Assembly: GCA_958430865.1 (NCBI GenBank)
Contig: CAUDNR010004156.1
Coordinates: 43,586-107,585, forward strand
Direction: 5' to 3'
DNA length: 64,000 nt
Source of the DNA: Entrophospora sp. SA101
Taxonomy: Eukaryota; Glomeromycota; Glomeromycetes; Entrophosporales; Entrophosporaceae
Within the stretch, counting starts at the first letter, position 1. Each line of letters opens with the position of its first letter. Under the pieces are notes generated by a model, which did not search any database, had not been told where the DNA came from, and worked only from the letters and a program-made list of their open reading frames with translations. A program made the position numbers and the translations under genes. Below are positions 12,109 through 23,156 of this stretch, piece after piece.

Positions 12109-12525
12109 GGGGAGCGCTCTAGGAAAAATGGGTTTCGAGTAATATATAAAAAATATTTTTTTTTGTGCAAACGATTGATTAAATTTGTTACACATAAAAT
12201 ATACCTGAAGATTGTTTTAACGATTTCCGTGTAATATTGATTAATAAAGCATTTATTCATTCATTCACCTTTAAAATTTAAATTTTATAGAAAGGTTAAA
12301 TTATAATAAAAATTATGAATTAGTAACATCTCCGTGACTATTAAATTTATTAATCATTTTTAAATTCGATTCAAAGAAAATTTTGGTTGTCCCAAGAATT
12401 TATTTTTGTACTAAGTAAACAGCATCTATTTTTTTCACCAATTATAATCATGATGTTATAGTTTAATATTATGCAAAAAAATTTTTGATCAAAAGTCTCG
12501 AAACCCGGTTTTCCTAGAGCGTCCC
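12109..12525. mobile_element. Small non-autonomous element with about 29 bp terminal inverted repeats (MITE-like)
   Basis: GGGAGCGCTCTAGGAAAAAT (continuing to GGGTTTCGAG) at 12109 is mirrored by CTCGAAACCCGGTTTTCCTA (continuing to GAGCGTCCC) ending at 12525. The arms differ at about three positions. The interior of roughly 360 bp is AT-rich and has no reading frame. The architecture is that of a MITE. The arms are unlike the Tc1 ends elsewhere in the window. Flanking target duplications are not clear to me. Confidence 0.75.
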
Positions 12526-12556
12526 TCATTTATTACTCTTTACATCTGAAAGTAAA

Positions 12557-12822
12557 ATTCGATGCAATTGACATTTTCTGACTTTGGGAGGATTCTTTAA
12601 TTGACGTTGTTAAGTGGATACCATTATTGTCATAACAACAAGAATTGATTCGGTATTACCATCAATGTTAGTATGATTTTAATTTAATTCGTTTGTTCGC
12701 CATGATTGCTTTTTCGAGGATTCCAATTCGATACAGTTTATATTTTCTGGTGTGGAAGTTGTTTAACCGACGTTAAACGACAGATACCACTATTACCGTA
12801 ACAACAAGAAATTGATTCGGTA
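12557..12822. repeat. Diverged direct repeat, two units of about 100 bp
   Basis: Units at 12557-12659 and 12726-12822 share ATTCGAT, TTGACGTT/CCGACGTTAAA, GGATACCA/AGATACCAC, ACAACAAG and TTGATTCGGTAT in the same order and spacing. They are diverged and non-coding. The Thr/Asn-like codon rhythm could come from a dead coding repeat, but no frame is maintained. Confidence 0.6.
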
Positions 12823-15800
12823 TCCTCAGTGGTAGTAGTAATTGTGGCACTAATTAGAGTGTCGATATGAATATTTGCTTCTTGGAGTGTTACAGATAAC
12901 ATGACCTTTTACATGATTTTGTCCAATAAAGTATACATATATTACTATTACTAAATGCTAAGGACGCGTCATCGATGACGTTCTTGTGCTATAAAAGAAA
13001 TTTATTGACAATAATCGGAACCCAAGTCGGTTCTATCATTTGATAACGTTATCTCATATTTGCATGCAAAAAGTAATTGAAAAATATCCATCATTGATAA
13101 ATTTTTTCAATACATCTGCTCTGATCTAAAATATTTGCACTATAAAAACTAAGAGAGAATAATAAAATCAATAAAATGTAAAGGAAAAATAAAATATTAG
13201 CAATGTTGCAGTAGAAGAAATTCTTTAAAAAGGTATTTATCAAGAAAATCAGAATACATTATGAATTAAATAAGTTAGGTGGTGATAAAATACATCATCA
13301 AATAATCTGGAAAATAAAGAAGGATTGTTAATAAATTATATTGATATAATTTAGGTTCAACAATACTTATCTATAATTAAAATTTTGGGATATGAAATTC
13401 TGATTGGCTAATTTGAAATTCACATTGCAAATTCACATGATTTCATTTTCACATACAACATCTCCATAGAAAATTATTTGAAATTAATACTAACATTCCA
13501 TTGCCAAGCGTTGTGGCAATTTGGATCTAAAAGAATGGAGTTAAATCCTGGAGCTTTTATTTAATAAATAAAAAAATAGTAGTAAAAATGGTTACATTGA
13601 AAAAATCTGGTGCTGTTTTCGGGCATCAGATTCAAAAATTACAGGTGTTGCTGAAGATGTCGAGGAAATGGTTTATTATATATATTCCTGGGATTACTAT
13701 ATATTAATATTGAATTTATTATTTACGCTTTATGATGACATTAAAAATTTTGAGCTGGCTCTTGGCGACTATTTTTTTAATCAAAGAAAAGGAATTTGCA
13801 CATAAGACAATAGCAACTTCTCACTTGTGGTAAATAACATTGCTGCTGAGCTCTTTTAAATGAACATCCATTCGAAATAAATCTCAATTTTCTTATATAT
13901 TCATTCATACCCTTTATCTATATTCTTCATAAACAACTGTTGGCATTTATTTATTTTTGTGTCATTGCGCAAAAGAATCTAACATAAGAGCAGGAAACAA
14001 ATCTGTTGGATTTGTTTATTTTATTTTTTATTAAAATTGTTTCAGCCCAAGGACAGACTATCAGAACACTGGTCCTTTAGTGCTGTTCAACATCCCTAGT
14101 CTTTGCTAATAGTTCAGGAAAGTATTTAATCAATTAAAAGTTAGCTTTGGCTTTTTTTTTTATATAAAAGTTTGCTCTCGGATATGCTCCACGAATAAAT
14201 CTCCACTCAAGCTGGTAAGCAAGCTAGTTAGTGACATACTGATCCCTAGCTTCATCTCCACCAAACCAGAAACTCCTTCACAATAGATATAATAAATGTT
14301 TACAAGTTTGGAATACTTACGCATGAGAATTGATTATGTATTTCCAATTCTGAGTTGTATAGGGCGAGACTGTTGATATTCAAGATTTACATACATAATA
14401 GTGACTATGAATATGAATTCAAGTTAAACATCATATAGAATAGTTACACTATTGAATAAAGCTTTCAAAATAGATAAATACCAATTAAATATTCATAATA
14501 ACAATATTTTCAATAAAAAAGCACATTCTACTCTTACCAGGCAATTGGTAGAATTGAACTCAACTTTTCCTTGAGTCCCTTGTGTCACCAAATTTCATAT
14601 TAAAAAGATTTTAAAAATATATATAATTCTTCATTGGTACATTTTTAAAAATTTTGAGTGGTTTGCGCGGTCTAAAGATTCTTGATTCTGTGTCCTGCTT
14701 AATTATCCATAAAAATTTTTAAAGGCATTTATTCCCAAAAATGGATTTCACGTGATCTTAGTGTAATAAAATATAAACATTAATAATATTGTTCTCTATA
14801 TATTAAATTCGTTGGATAGCTAAAATCAAAAATCGCCTTGCTAGAACCCCGGAAACTTCTAATTGAGGTCCCAAGCAAAACCAAGGGTAAAAACATATTA
14901 ACATAGAAAAGTGAAAAATGTCACCATTATTGATAGGGTATATAAAATTATTATGGATGCATTAAAAGGCCAAGAATTTTAAGAGTAAAAATCACTCACT
15001 ATTAAATTCAGTATTATGTTTTGGGTAAATCAATTAGTAAAAGTTTTAAAAAGTGCAGGTTATACGCAACACGTAAAAACTAAATTCTCTTTTTTAAATG
15101 TAATAATAAAAAGAAAATTTTTTTAGTGTTCAATTGAGATTTGCTCGATTGACTATAAATTGTAGAAACTTGCCGAATTGTTTGGATCAGAAAAGTTAAA
15201 AATTACTGGTATAATAATAGGAAAAACATCAGTAAATAAATACTTATAAAGACGTTTTTTTTGCTTTAATTGTTCCTCATACAAATCATATATTGTCTGA
15301 AAATTCTCAGTTCACTTTACCTTACCATGCTGAAATAATTTTAATAAAGCTATTTTCCGAAAAGAATGGTGTCTCCAAAAACACAACTATGGGATCCTTT
15401 CAGTAGCCATATTGCTCCATAACGAGGTTTGCAATGGAAATAAAAATTGCGTTTGAAAGAGCTAAAATTAATTTTTAAAAGACCGTTGTATGCCATGTCG
15501 ATCACACAGTAAACGTATTAATACTATTACTACTATTATTACTATTAGGACCAGGAAAACTTTATATATATAATTCGAAGAAAAAGTGCCATCTGTTACA
15601 CAGGTTCGCATATAAGAGGGACAAGTCACTTACTTACTTGGTCATTATGATTCCATTTTGTTGATATGTTAAATCAAGCCAAAATTGCACAGGTTTACAA
15701 ATATTCTTTTTTTAAATAGAATGGACGAATTGGAAGAATTAATTTGAAATTTTTTTTTGCAACAATAATAAAATCAACAACAACAACAAACAACAATAAT

Positions 15801-17340
15801 TTTTTTTTTGTGGTCACGTAATTAAATCATCAACTAAGAAATACAAAGTTGTGTCATACTATTATATAATAGTAAAGCATAAACAATCCGTTTATAAAAC
15901 ACACGGTATTATTAAAAGTCACGTGCTCGCGAAACATTTTGATTGAAAAATTTTTCTCAAATTGGCTGTGGCGGTGACCAAGTTGACTTGCCAATTTAAG
16001 AGTAGTGGACTAAAAAAAGAAAAAATTTAAATTAATTATTTATATGTCCTTTATATGATTTGTTACCGTTAACATACAACAGTGTTTTCGTAAGCGGTGC
16101 TATGATGCAAGTCACCTAGCCCCATAACTTTCTGCACCACACCGCCAAATTTGTGAAAAAATTTTCCAATCTAAAAATTGTTTGGCAATGTGATATTCCT
16201 AGTCATTTCATAAATAGTAAAATCGACAATAATAAATATTAGTTAAAGTAAAATATTGATATTAACAATAGAAATGAAATGAAATATATTCTTGGTGCTA
16301 GGCGAAAGATAGCAGGTATATATGATTTGCACATTTCTTTGATCAACACAATAGTCTATTTATTAAATTTGAAATAAATGAACTTGGGGTGTTTGTGACA
16401 TTTTTCTCGGCTTCGGAAGTTGTCGAACTTGTGTTTTTTATATAATAATAATAATAAAGAATAAATTATCTTGCATATGGCAATTACGTTTGTTTCAAAA
16501 TTTAATTTGATATTAACTTTACTGTGTAACGCGCTAATTTTAGAGTTGAATATGATGAACATAATAATAATAATAAATAATAATAGTAATAATAGTAATA
16601 ATAAATCCGGTAAATTAGTAAATTAGTGCAACTTTGAGGCTCAACAAAATGAAATCGTAACTTTTGTTAGACACCAATAAAAAGTTGCGGCATTAAGTGT
16701 GGGCTAGACAAATCTAGAAATAAAATTTGTTTGCCACTATATATTTACATAGAATTAAAGAACCAAAAAAATGCAAGAGAATTTAACACTTCCACAGTTT
16801 TAGTTTTTTTCGTATGGCTTTATCCAAATTAAGAAAGAATTTCGTGCATTTTCTTTCAAACATTGTTTATCTAATTATGTAGTTAATTTTTCAAAGAGAT
16901 ATATCAAACAAAGGGATGTTAAAGTTTCATTCTTTGTGTGTGTTACGACACGACAAAACAAACAAATTATGTACATACCGCAATATGTCACATGTGGACA
17001 AATGTCACACCAAAGTTTATAATTAGATCAAACCGAAAAGTCTTTAGAAAAAAATTGTTCTTTAAATATGTTTTCAAAAATCAAAATATAATTTTTTATT
17101 GGTATTGTTAAAAACATCGATTCTTATATCAATTTGATCGTAATCAAAAAAATTTATTTTTACTTATTAAAATAATTAAATTTGCCTTTATAAAATCCTA
17201 TACGATCTTCCTCAATTGGCTGTGACTCATTCATCATAACTAACTTTTTCCTCGAATGTAAGTTTTAATGCATTCTCACTCAAAAATTGGTGTTAAAACT
17301 AGTTAATGGGATGATTATTTAAAAAGAGTAGCTTTTGATT
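12823..17340. other. Long gene-poor AT-rich region
   Basis: No gene can be supported in these 4.5 kb. Short coding-like scraps occur. On the reverse strand at about 14290-14130 one frame reads FWFGGDEARDQYVTN, a stop, then LAYQLEWRFIRGAYPR, and may be a dead gene I do not recognise. At 16131-16245 lies a member of a dispersed repeat. Trinucleotide runs (ATT/AAT) occur at about 15525-15545, 16446-16458 and 16561-16606. The rest looks like decayed intergenic DNA. Confidence 0.5.
16131..16245 (+). repeat. Dispersed repeat, member 1
   Basis: The stretch CTGCACCACACCGCCAAATT, a run of poly-A/T, then ATGTGATATTCCTAGTCATT and CATAAATAGTAAAATCGACAA closely matches 31578-31705 in the same orientation. 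It is non-coding and has no ends that would identify a class. Confidence 0.6.
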
Positions 17341-18281
17341 GGTTTTAGTTGAATCAACTGTAATCCGTGACCCAACACCTAATGATTTAAATCATATTCT
17401 CATTTTACCAGATGGCATATGGAAGAGTTCGGCTTCTTTTTCTTCAAAAAAAAAAAACTTCGCTCTGGAAGACCTTTAAATCAGACTTTAACTTAATTCG
17501 GAGGGATTGATGCTGCTCGCTGGACATATAACAAATGTTTTGGAGCAGTTTATTTGCGTGGTAATTATATCAATAGAGAAGTATTTAAAGACTCTGATCT
17601 TAAATGGGTTCTTGATAGCCCTTATGGTATCGGCCTAATTGATAATTAAAATTCAAATATTACTGCAGAAAGAAAATTTTAAATTAAATTTTAGATCAAC
17701 AGAGAAGATGGACATTTATTCATTCCTTGAAGGTGAGAATTAAAATATGACTAGTCCGTTTCACAATGAGTCGTTTTACTTATGTACCATTTGAAATTAA
17801 GCCAAGGTTCTAATAGTGACCAAGCGGTGAGGGCACAAGTAGATTATATCGCTTATGCTTACATTATGATAGAATTCGAATTGAAATGGATTCTATTATG
17901 GTAAAGCGAATAAGCGTAAAAAGATATAAGCTCTGTCTATGCGTGCACCAGATCCACAAAAAAATTTTGTGTATGGATGTCAAATTAGCAAAATGGTTAT
18001 GTGATAGCCATCATGCAGTTTCGTTACTTGATCAAAAATGATCTAAACTTCAAGCAAGAGAAATGTTGACCTGGCCACAAATCCCGTGGACATCTTTGAT
18101 GTAAGGTAGTCATCTGTACTGATGAACAATAAACCGGTGGATGCTGTGGACGCATAAAACAAAATCTTGGTATTTGCGATTTCATCATTAGGCAGTGCCT
18201 GCCCGTAACATACTTTTTAAAAATATATTATGGAATCACTTGCAATACCTTAATGTAGCCTATCTACGTGTAACTTGTACT
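17340..18281 (+). pseudogene. Decayed TnpB/Fanzor-type (OrfB, IS605-like) RNA-guided nuclease gene
   Basis: Fragments in three frames follow the order of an OrfB/TnpB-Fanzor protein. At 17500-17649: GGIDAARWTYNKCFGAVYL and LKWVLDSPYGIGLIDN, the conserved N-terminal block. At 17847-18039: YRLCLHYDRIRIEMDS, VKRYKLCLCVHQIHKKI and KLAKWLCDSHHAV, the helical part of the RuvC region. At about 18043-18075: SKLQAREMLTW. At 18103-18160: KVVICTDEQ, a stop, then TGGCCGRIKQNLG. This holds the RuvC acidic residue and the first Cys pair of the zinc ribbon. At 18201: ARNILFKNIL, the end of the nuclease domain after the last RuvC Asp. An N-terminal piece (NHILILPDGIWKSS, about 17390) probably belongs too. 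Frameshifts and stops make it non-functional. Fanzor proteins are the eukaryotic relatives of bacterial TnpB; which Fanzor class this is cannot be told. Confidence 0.7.
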
Positions 18282-18657
18282 TGAATACAGTAGTAATAGG
18301 CTCAATGGAAGAGTTTTTCCATTTTAAAGTTTTAAGTTTGTGTAATAAAGATTTGTTATACAAAATTTCATAAAAATCACACCTACCTGCTTATTTGTAC
18401 GAATGGATTGAAAAATTATAGATTTACAAAATCAATATTTGTATGTATTCCATTTATAGATTTTTATATGGATGAATATACGTATAAATAAACAAATTTA
18501 ACATGAACGGTAACTTTTTGCAAAATTTTTTTTTTAATTTTAGAAAAAAATCAAAGATCAAAAAATATTTCATTTATCGTAAACATTATTTCTAAACGTA
18601 AATAGGCCTACTGCACATCCACTTTCTATTACTTTCTATTAGTCATTTCGCTCATAA
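18282..18657. other. Intergenic region upstream of the WW-domain gene
   Basis: AT-rich spacer with no coding signal. It should contain the promoter of the gene starting at 18658. Direct repeats of CTTTCTATTA at about 18621-18640 are the only visible structure. Confidence 0.4.
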
Positions 18658-19344
18658 ATGTCACAAGTCTTACCGCCAGGGTGGATAGAAGAGGTGTGTA
18701 TTATAATTCATTAAAATTAAAATTGTTTCATCACCTTGTTGAAAAGTTTACTCAAGATTTTCGCAAAAAATTTTGTTTTTTAACTAATATTAGGTTGACG
18801 CAAATAACAATACATATTGTAAGTATTATTATTATCATTATTATTATTATTTAATTATTCGAAAAAAAAAAAACTAAAAAAATTATTATTTTTTTTTAGA
18901 TTTTAATCCTGAAAAAAACATATCATCGGTGGTAAATAATAATCTTTCTTTTCTTTAGATATTTTTTTTATCTTAAAGGAAACAAATTTAATAAATAATA
19001 TCTTAATTGATATAGAGCTTTCCGACCAATAATCAACAACAACAACAACAACAATGGCAAGAACCTCCTCCCCCATACCATAACCAACAACAACAACAAC
19101 AAAATTTTAACCATTATCAGAATCAACAGCAGTATCAGAATCATAATCAGCAGCAGTATCAGAATCATAATCAGCAGCAGTATCAGAACCAACAGCAGTA
19201 TCAAAATCAGCATCAACAGTATCCACAGCAGCAGTATCCACAGCAGCAGTATCCACAGCAGCAGTATCCACAGCAGCAGTATCCACAACAGCAGTATTCA
19301 CAACAGCAGTATCCACAACAGCAGTATTCACAACAGCAGTATCC

Positions 19345-19391
<47 letters not shown>

Positions 19392-22126
19392 CACATTACT
19401 CCTATAATTCCAATAGTTCCGTAACAGTAAATAAAATACAACCACAACTACCACAACTGCCACAACCGCCACAACCACAACCGTCACAACAACATTATTC
19501 TTATAATACTACTGCTTATAACAATGTAGTGAATCCCATGCCACCGCCACAACAACAACAAATTTCAACTTATAATGTAGGCTCTAATGCAGTCGTCCCT
19601 CATTCAGCACAAACTAATAATCAAAATTATAATAATACAACTCAAACTACTACTTATCAACAACAACACCAACAGGTAATTTTTTTTTTAAAAAAAAATA
19701 ATTGATCGAATAGTCAATATAATATTATTGACTGATTGATTGATTGGTAATATTTATTTATTAGGTTATTGTAACTAAAGAGCCTGCACCAATTGTAAAA
19801 GCAGCAGCAGTTGGTGTAAAAGCGACAGCTGTTGGTGAGTTTAACTTATTATCATATTTGTTTTTTATTGTTATAATTAAAATACTAATGTAATAATTTT
19901 GGCTTATTTATCGAAAATAGTTTGTAATTCAATGATTCAGGGTCTTGCAAGCGCGTTTACTCCAACTACCAGGACAACCATAATTACAAATAATACTGTA
20001 CAAACAGTGCAACAACCACAACAACAACCACAACAACCACAACAACCACGACAACCACGGCAAATGCAACAACCTCTACCACCACTGCCACAACAACCAC
20101 TGCCACAACAACCACCACTACAACAACCACCACTACTACAACAACCACCACTACAACAACCAACACAAAATCTAAAAAAAGTCTTGCCATCACAACCTAG
20201 AGGGAAAGTACAACGACCATCGCAAACAGTAGTTCCAACATCTAACGTTAATAATAATACTCGACATCAAAAAAATCCATCATCAGAAAATACACAACGA
20301 TCTAAAAAAAATCAACGACTACCTCCCGTTGAACCTCAACCAAAGAAACCAATAAAACAAAAAACACCTAAAGTACAAAAACTTCCTGAACCTCAAAAGC
20401 TGCAAAAACAAAAGTCCATAAAACCAAAATTACTTAAAGTACAAGAATCTCATGAATTTCATGAGCCACAGAAACAAAAACTACAAAAGTTACCAGAACC
20501 TCAACCAAAGAAACAACCACAAAAACAAAAATCCATAAAACCACATAAAGTACAAGAATCTCTTGAATCTCCACAATCACAAAAACAAACATCCATAAAA
20601 CAAAAACCATCTAAACTGCAAGAACCTCAACCAAAGAAACAACCACAACCACAAAGACAAAAATCACAACCACAACCACAACCACAAATTACAAATAATA
20701 ATGTTCTGCAACCAGCATCGAATAATAATGGTTCAAGAAAAGTCCAAACAAAAAATCGGAAACAACCACAGCAACAACAAACTCGAACAAAAGAAGTCCC
20801 ACGAAAGCGAGTACCAAGGCAAAGACGTCGGCCACAACCAAACAGACAAGCAGACGAGCAAGATCTAAATCAAGATGATGATGTATCTGCACAAAATTGT
20901 GAGGATGACCAAAATGATAGTACTGAAGATGCTGAAAATAGTGAAGATGGTGAATTCTTTGCAGAAAATCTATATGATAAAGATGCTGAAGATGATGACG
21001 ATAATGAAGACGTTGAAGATGATGATGATAACGAAGACGAAGTAGACCAAGATGAAGAAGATGAAACAAATGAGGCAGACGAAGATGAAGAAGTAGAACA
21101 AGAAGATGAAGATGAAACAAATGAGGCAGACGAAGATGAAGAAGTGGACGAAGATGAAGATGAAACAAATGAGGTAGACGAAGAAGACGATTATGTGAAT
21201 GATGATGTAGATGACAATGTAGATGATGAAGATGATTTAGATGGTAATGATGACGAGGATGATGTAGATGACAATGAATATGAAGAAGATGATGTAGATG
21301 ACAATGTAGATGATGAAAATGATGATTATGATTGTGATGATTATGATGATAATGATTACGAAGATTATGATGATTGTGGTGGTGATAATTATGATGGTTG
21401 TGATAATAATTATGATGATTGTGATGATAATGTCAATGATTATGGTGATTGTGATTATGGCGGTGGTGGCGATAATTATGATAGTTATAATGATGCCAAG
21501 AATGATGATGGTGGTGGCAATGATTATGGTGGTGATGATAATAATTATGACGATTATAGCAATAATAACAATGGTTACGACGACGGTGGCAATAATTACG
21601 ATGGTTATGATGGTGCTGACAATAATTACAATGACGGTGACAACAATTACAATGGTTACGACGATAATAACTACAATGGTTATGACGACAATAATTGCAA
21701 TGGTTATGATGATGGCAATAACTACAATGGTTACGACGATGGCAATAATTATAATGGTTATGATGACGGTGGTGCTTTCGGTGGAGATAATGGTAATTTC
21801 GACAATGGATTTGATGGAAATTTTGATGGTGGTAACCTTAACGGAGATTTTGACATTGTAAGTATATTGGATTAATTAATAGATCGATCATCAATTTATA
21901 TTTACTGTTAATTTAATTTAAAAATTAATAGGGTTCTGGAGGTGGCGCTTTTGACATGACTTCATTAAATGATTCTCTTGATGCTGGTGGTGGATTTGAT
22001 CTTGGTGGTGGTGGTGGATTCGATTTCGGTGGTGGAGATGGTGGATTTGATCTTGGTGGTGGTGGTGGATTCGATTTCGGTGGTGGAGATGGATTCGATT
22101 TTGGTGGTGATTGTGGAGATTTTTAA
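18658..22126 (+). CDS. WW-domain protein with a very long low-complexity (prion-like, acidic, glycine-rich) tail
   Basis: Seven exons (18658-18693, 18794-18818, 18900-18931, 19016-19675, 19765-19834, 19921-21857, 21932-22126) sum to 2955 nt, or 984 residues. The start lies in MSQVLPPGWIEE, and exons 2-3 continue VDANNNTYYFNPEKN. This is a WW-type fold with its first Trp and the Tyr-Tyr-Phe core; the usual second Trp is replaced (ISSVSFP). The rest is compositional: Gln/Tyr-rich YPQQQ repeats (about 40-250), Pro/Gln (about 290-350), a basic Lys/Gln/Pro stretch (about 375-560), Asp/Glu runs (about 580-690), Asn/Tyr/Gly/Asp repeats (about 690-900) and a tail of repeated GGGGFDFGGGD ending GGDCGDF. 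WW domains bind proline-rich ligands. The tail suggests an intrinsically disordered, possibly condensate-forming protein; that is inference. The CAG/CAA tract near 19345 is repeat-prone and may vary in length. Confidence 0.8.
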
Positions 22127-22321
22127 TCTTTTACCTTATCAAACTACACACAATTTTTTTTGACAAATAATATTTTATTGATTATTATTTTTATTAATTT
22201 TATTAATTACTTTCATAAATATTTATATATGTATTATTGTTATTCTATATTATTAATATAAATTGTTGGATAGTAATATTAAAAAATATAATTTTAAATA
22301 CTGATAAAACAATACTTGAAT
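22127..22321. terminator. Probable 3' flank of the WW-domain gene
   Basis: AT-rich sequence after the TAA at 22124-22126. A AATATAAAT/ATATAAA-type stretch and TAATATTAAAAAA lie within 200 bp and could serve polyadenylation. No definite signal can be assigned. Confidence 0.3.
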
Positions 22322-22531
22322 TTAAACAACTCTTCGAGCCAAACTAACAACCTTCCCCATTTTCTATCCCTCAATTCAGCACCGATAAAACCAAATATTC
22401 TTGTTCCTAATACAATTATTTATTATTAATATCTGTATTTGTTGTTACATTTCGTATATTTATTATTATTTATTTGGGAAGGCATTAATGGTAATAATCT
22501 CAAATGGAATAATTCGCCCAGATGGAATATT
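22322..22531 (-). pseudogene. Fragment of a mitochondrial ribosomal protein uL14 (L14) gene
   Basis: Reverse-strand blocks match the L14 C-terminus. At about 22527-22470: SGRIIPFE then INAFPN, corresponding to the RxDG-I-FDDN-LIN region. Downstream of a TATTAG acceptor at about 22410: GTRIFGFIGAELRDRKWG, the L14 signature GTRIFG-ELR. The last residues (KVVSLARRVV, then stop) are in the next frame, so one base is missing in the GGGG run near 22356. Only this end of the gene is present and the first block is damaged, so this is a broken copy. The functional gene must lie elsewhere. The target would have been the large subunit of the mitochondrial ribosome. Confidence 0.75.
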
Positions 22532-22850
22532 AATTAATTAAACATGTATATAAGGAACAAGAATTCGTTGTACTTTAAAAATGACTTTGTAATAAGTTAA
22601 CTTCATAGTGTGTTTTCGTGTAATTGATACACTTGGGTTCTCCGAAACTTTGCTGTATTGTATCATTTTTGATTTAATAAAATCTATTTGAATCTACTAA
22701 AGTAAATAAACAAAGGATAAATTTATTATTTATCAAAAAAAGAAATAAAGTAACTTTAAAGTGTATAAATATTATTGATTTTGGGCTGAGATTGATGTAT
22801 CAAAAAAAAATTTTTTCGCAACATTAAAAATCTTTATATACATTTAACAA

Positions 22851-23018
22851 GATAAAGAAGATAATAAGACAATTATGTTGGGTACGTCAAAAATCAATTA
22901 CTTAGACCCACGCATCTCCATTGCATGGTGTAAAAAATATGGCATACTAATTGCTAAGTTTTTTAACAAAAGTCTTCATGAAAAATTCTGGTGGGCATTG
23001 GATGTCGATGCAGATTGG
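22851..23018 (+). pseudogene. C-terminal fragment of a DNA topoisomerase I gene
   Basis: One frame reads DKEDNKTIMLGTSKINYLDP, then ISIAWCKKYGILIAKFFNKS, then EKFWWALDVDADW, ending at a GTGAGT donor. This is the C-terminal domain of eukaryotic type IB topoisomerase. It includes SKINYLDPR with the active-site Tyr, and DADW just before the usual terminal Glu-Phe. No part of the core domain precedes it, and the final two-residue exon is not apparent. The catalytic Tyr is present, but without the core the fragment cannot work. Confidence 0.85.
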
Positions 23019-23156
23019 GTGAGTATTTTTTTTTTAGCTAATTTTATTAAATAATAATAATAATAGAAAATATCTAAACATACCCGGATATGTGTTTGTG
23101 CAACTTAACATAAAAAATAAACTTTATTCTTTATAATTTCACCTTCAACAACAAAA

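Noticed and set aside
14645..14705. tRNA-like or SINE-like text (GTGGTTTGCGCGGTCTAAAG)
   Set aside because: No B box and no cloverleaf could be drawn.
17340..18281. Bacterial contamination as the source of the TnpB-like fragments
   Set aside because: Composition and flanks match the surrounding AT-rich eukaryotic DNA and Fanzor relatives are known in eukaryotes.
18968..19487. Long reverse-strand frames of leucine or alanine/valine runs
   Set aside because: They are the complement of the CAG/CAA repeats in the WW-domain gene; no gene signal of their own.
19984..21168. Reverse-strand frames of valine and His/Leu runs
   Set aside because: Shadows of the Gln/Pro and Asp/Glu stretches of the gene on the plus strand.
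21310..22163. Plus-strand frames of Met/Ile/Val and Leu/Val runs
   Set aside because: Frame-shifted reading of the GAT/AAT and GGTGGT repeats of the same gene.
22322..22410. Functional uL14m gene
   Set aside because: Only the C-terminal part is present, with a frameshift and a damaged preceding exon.
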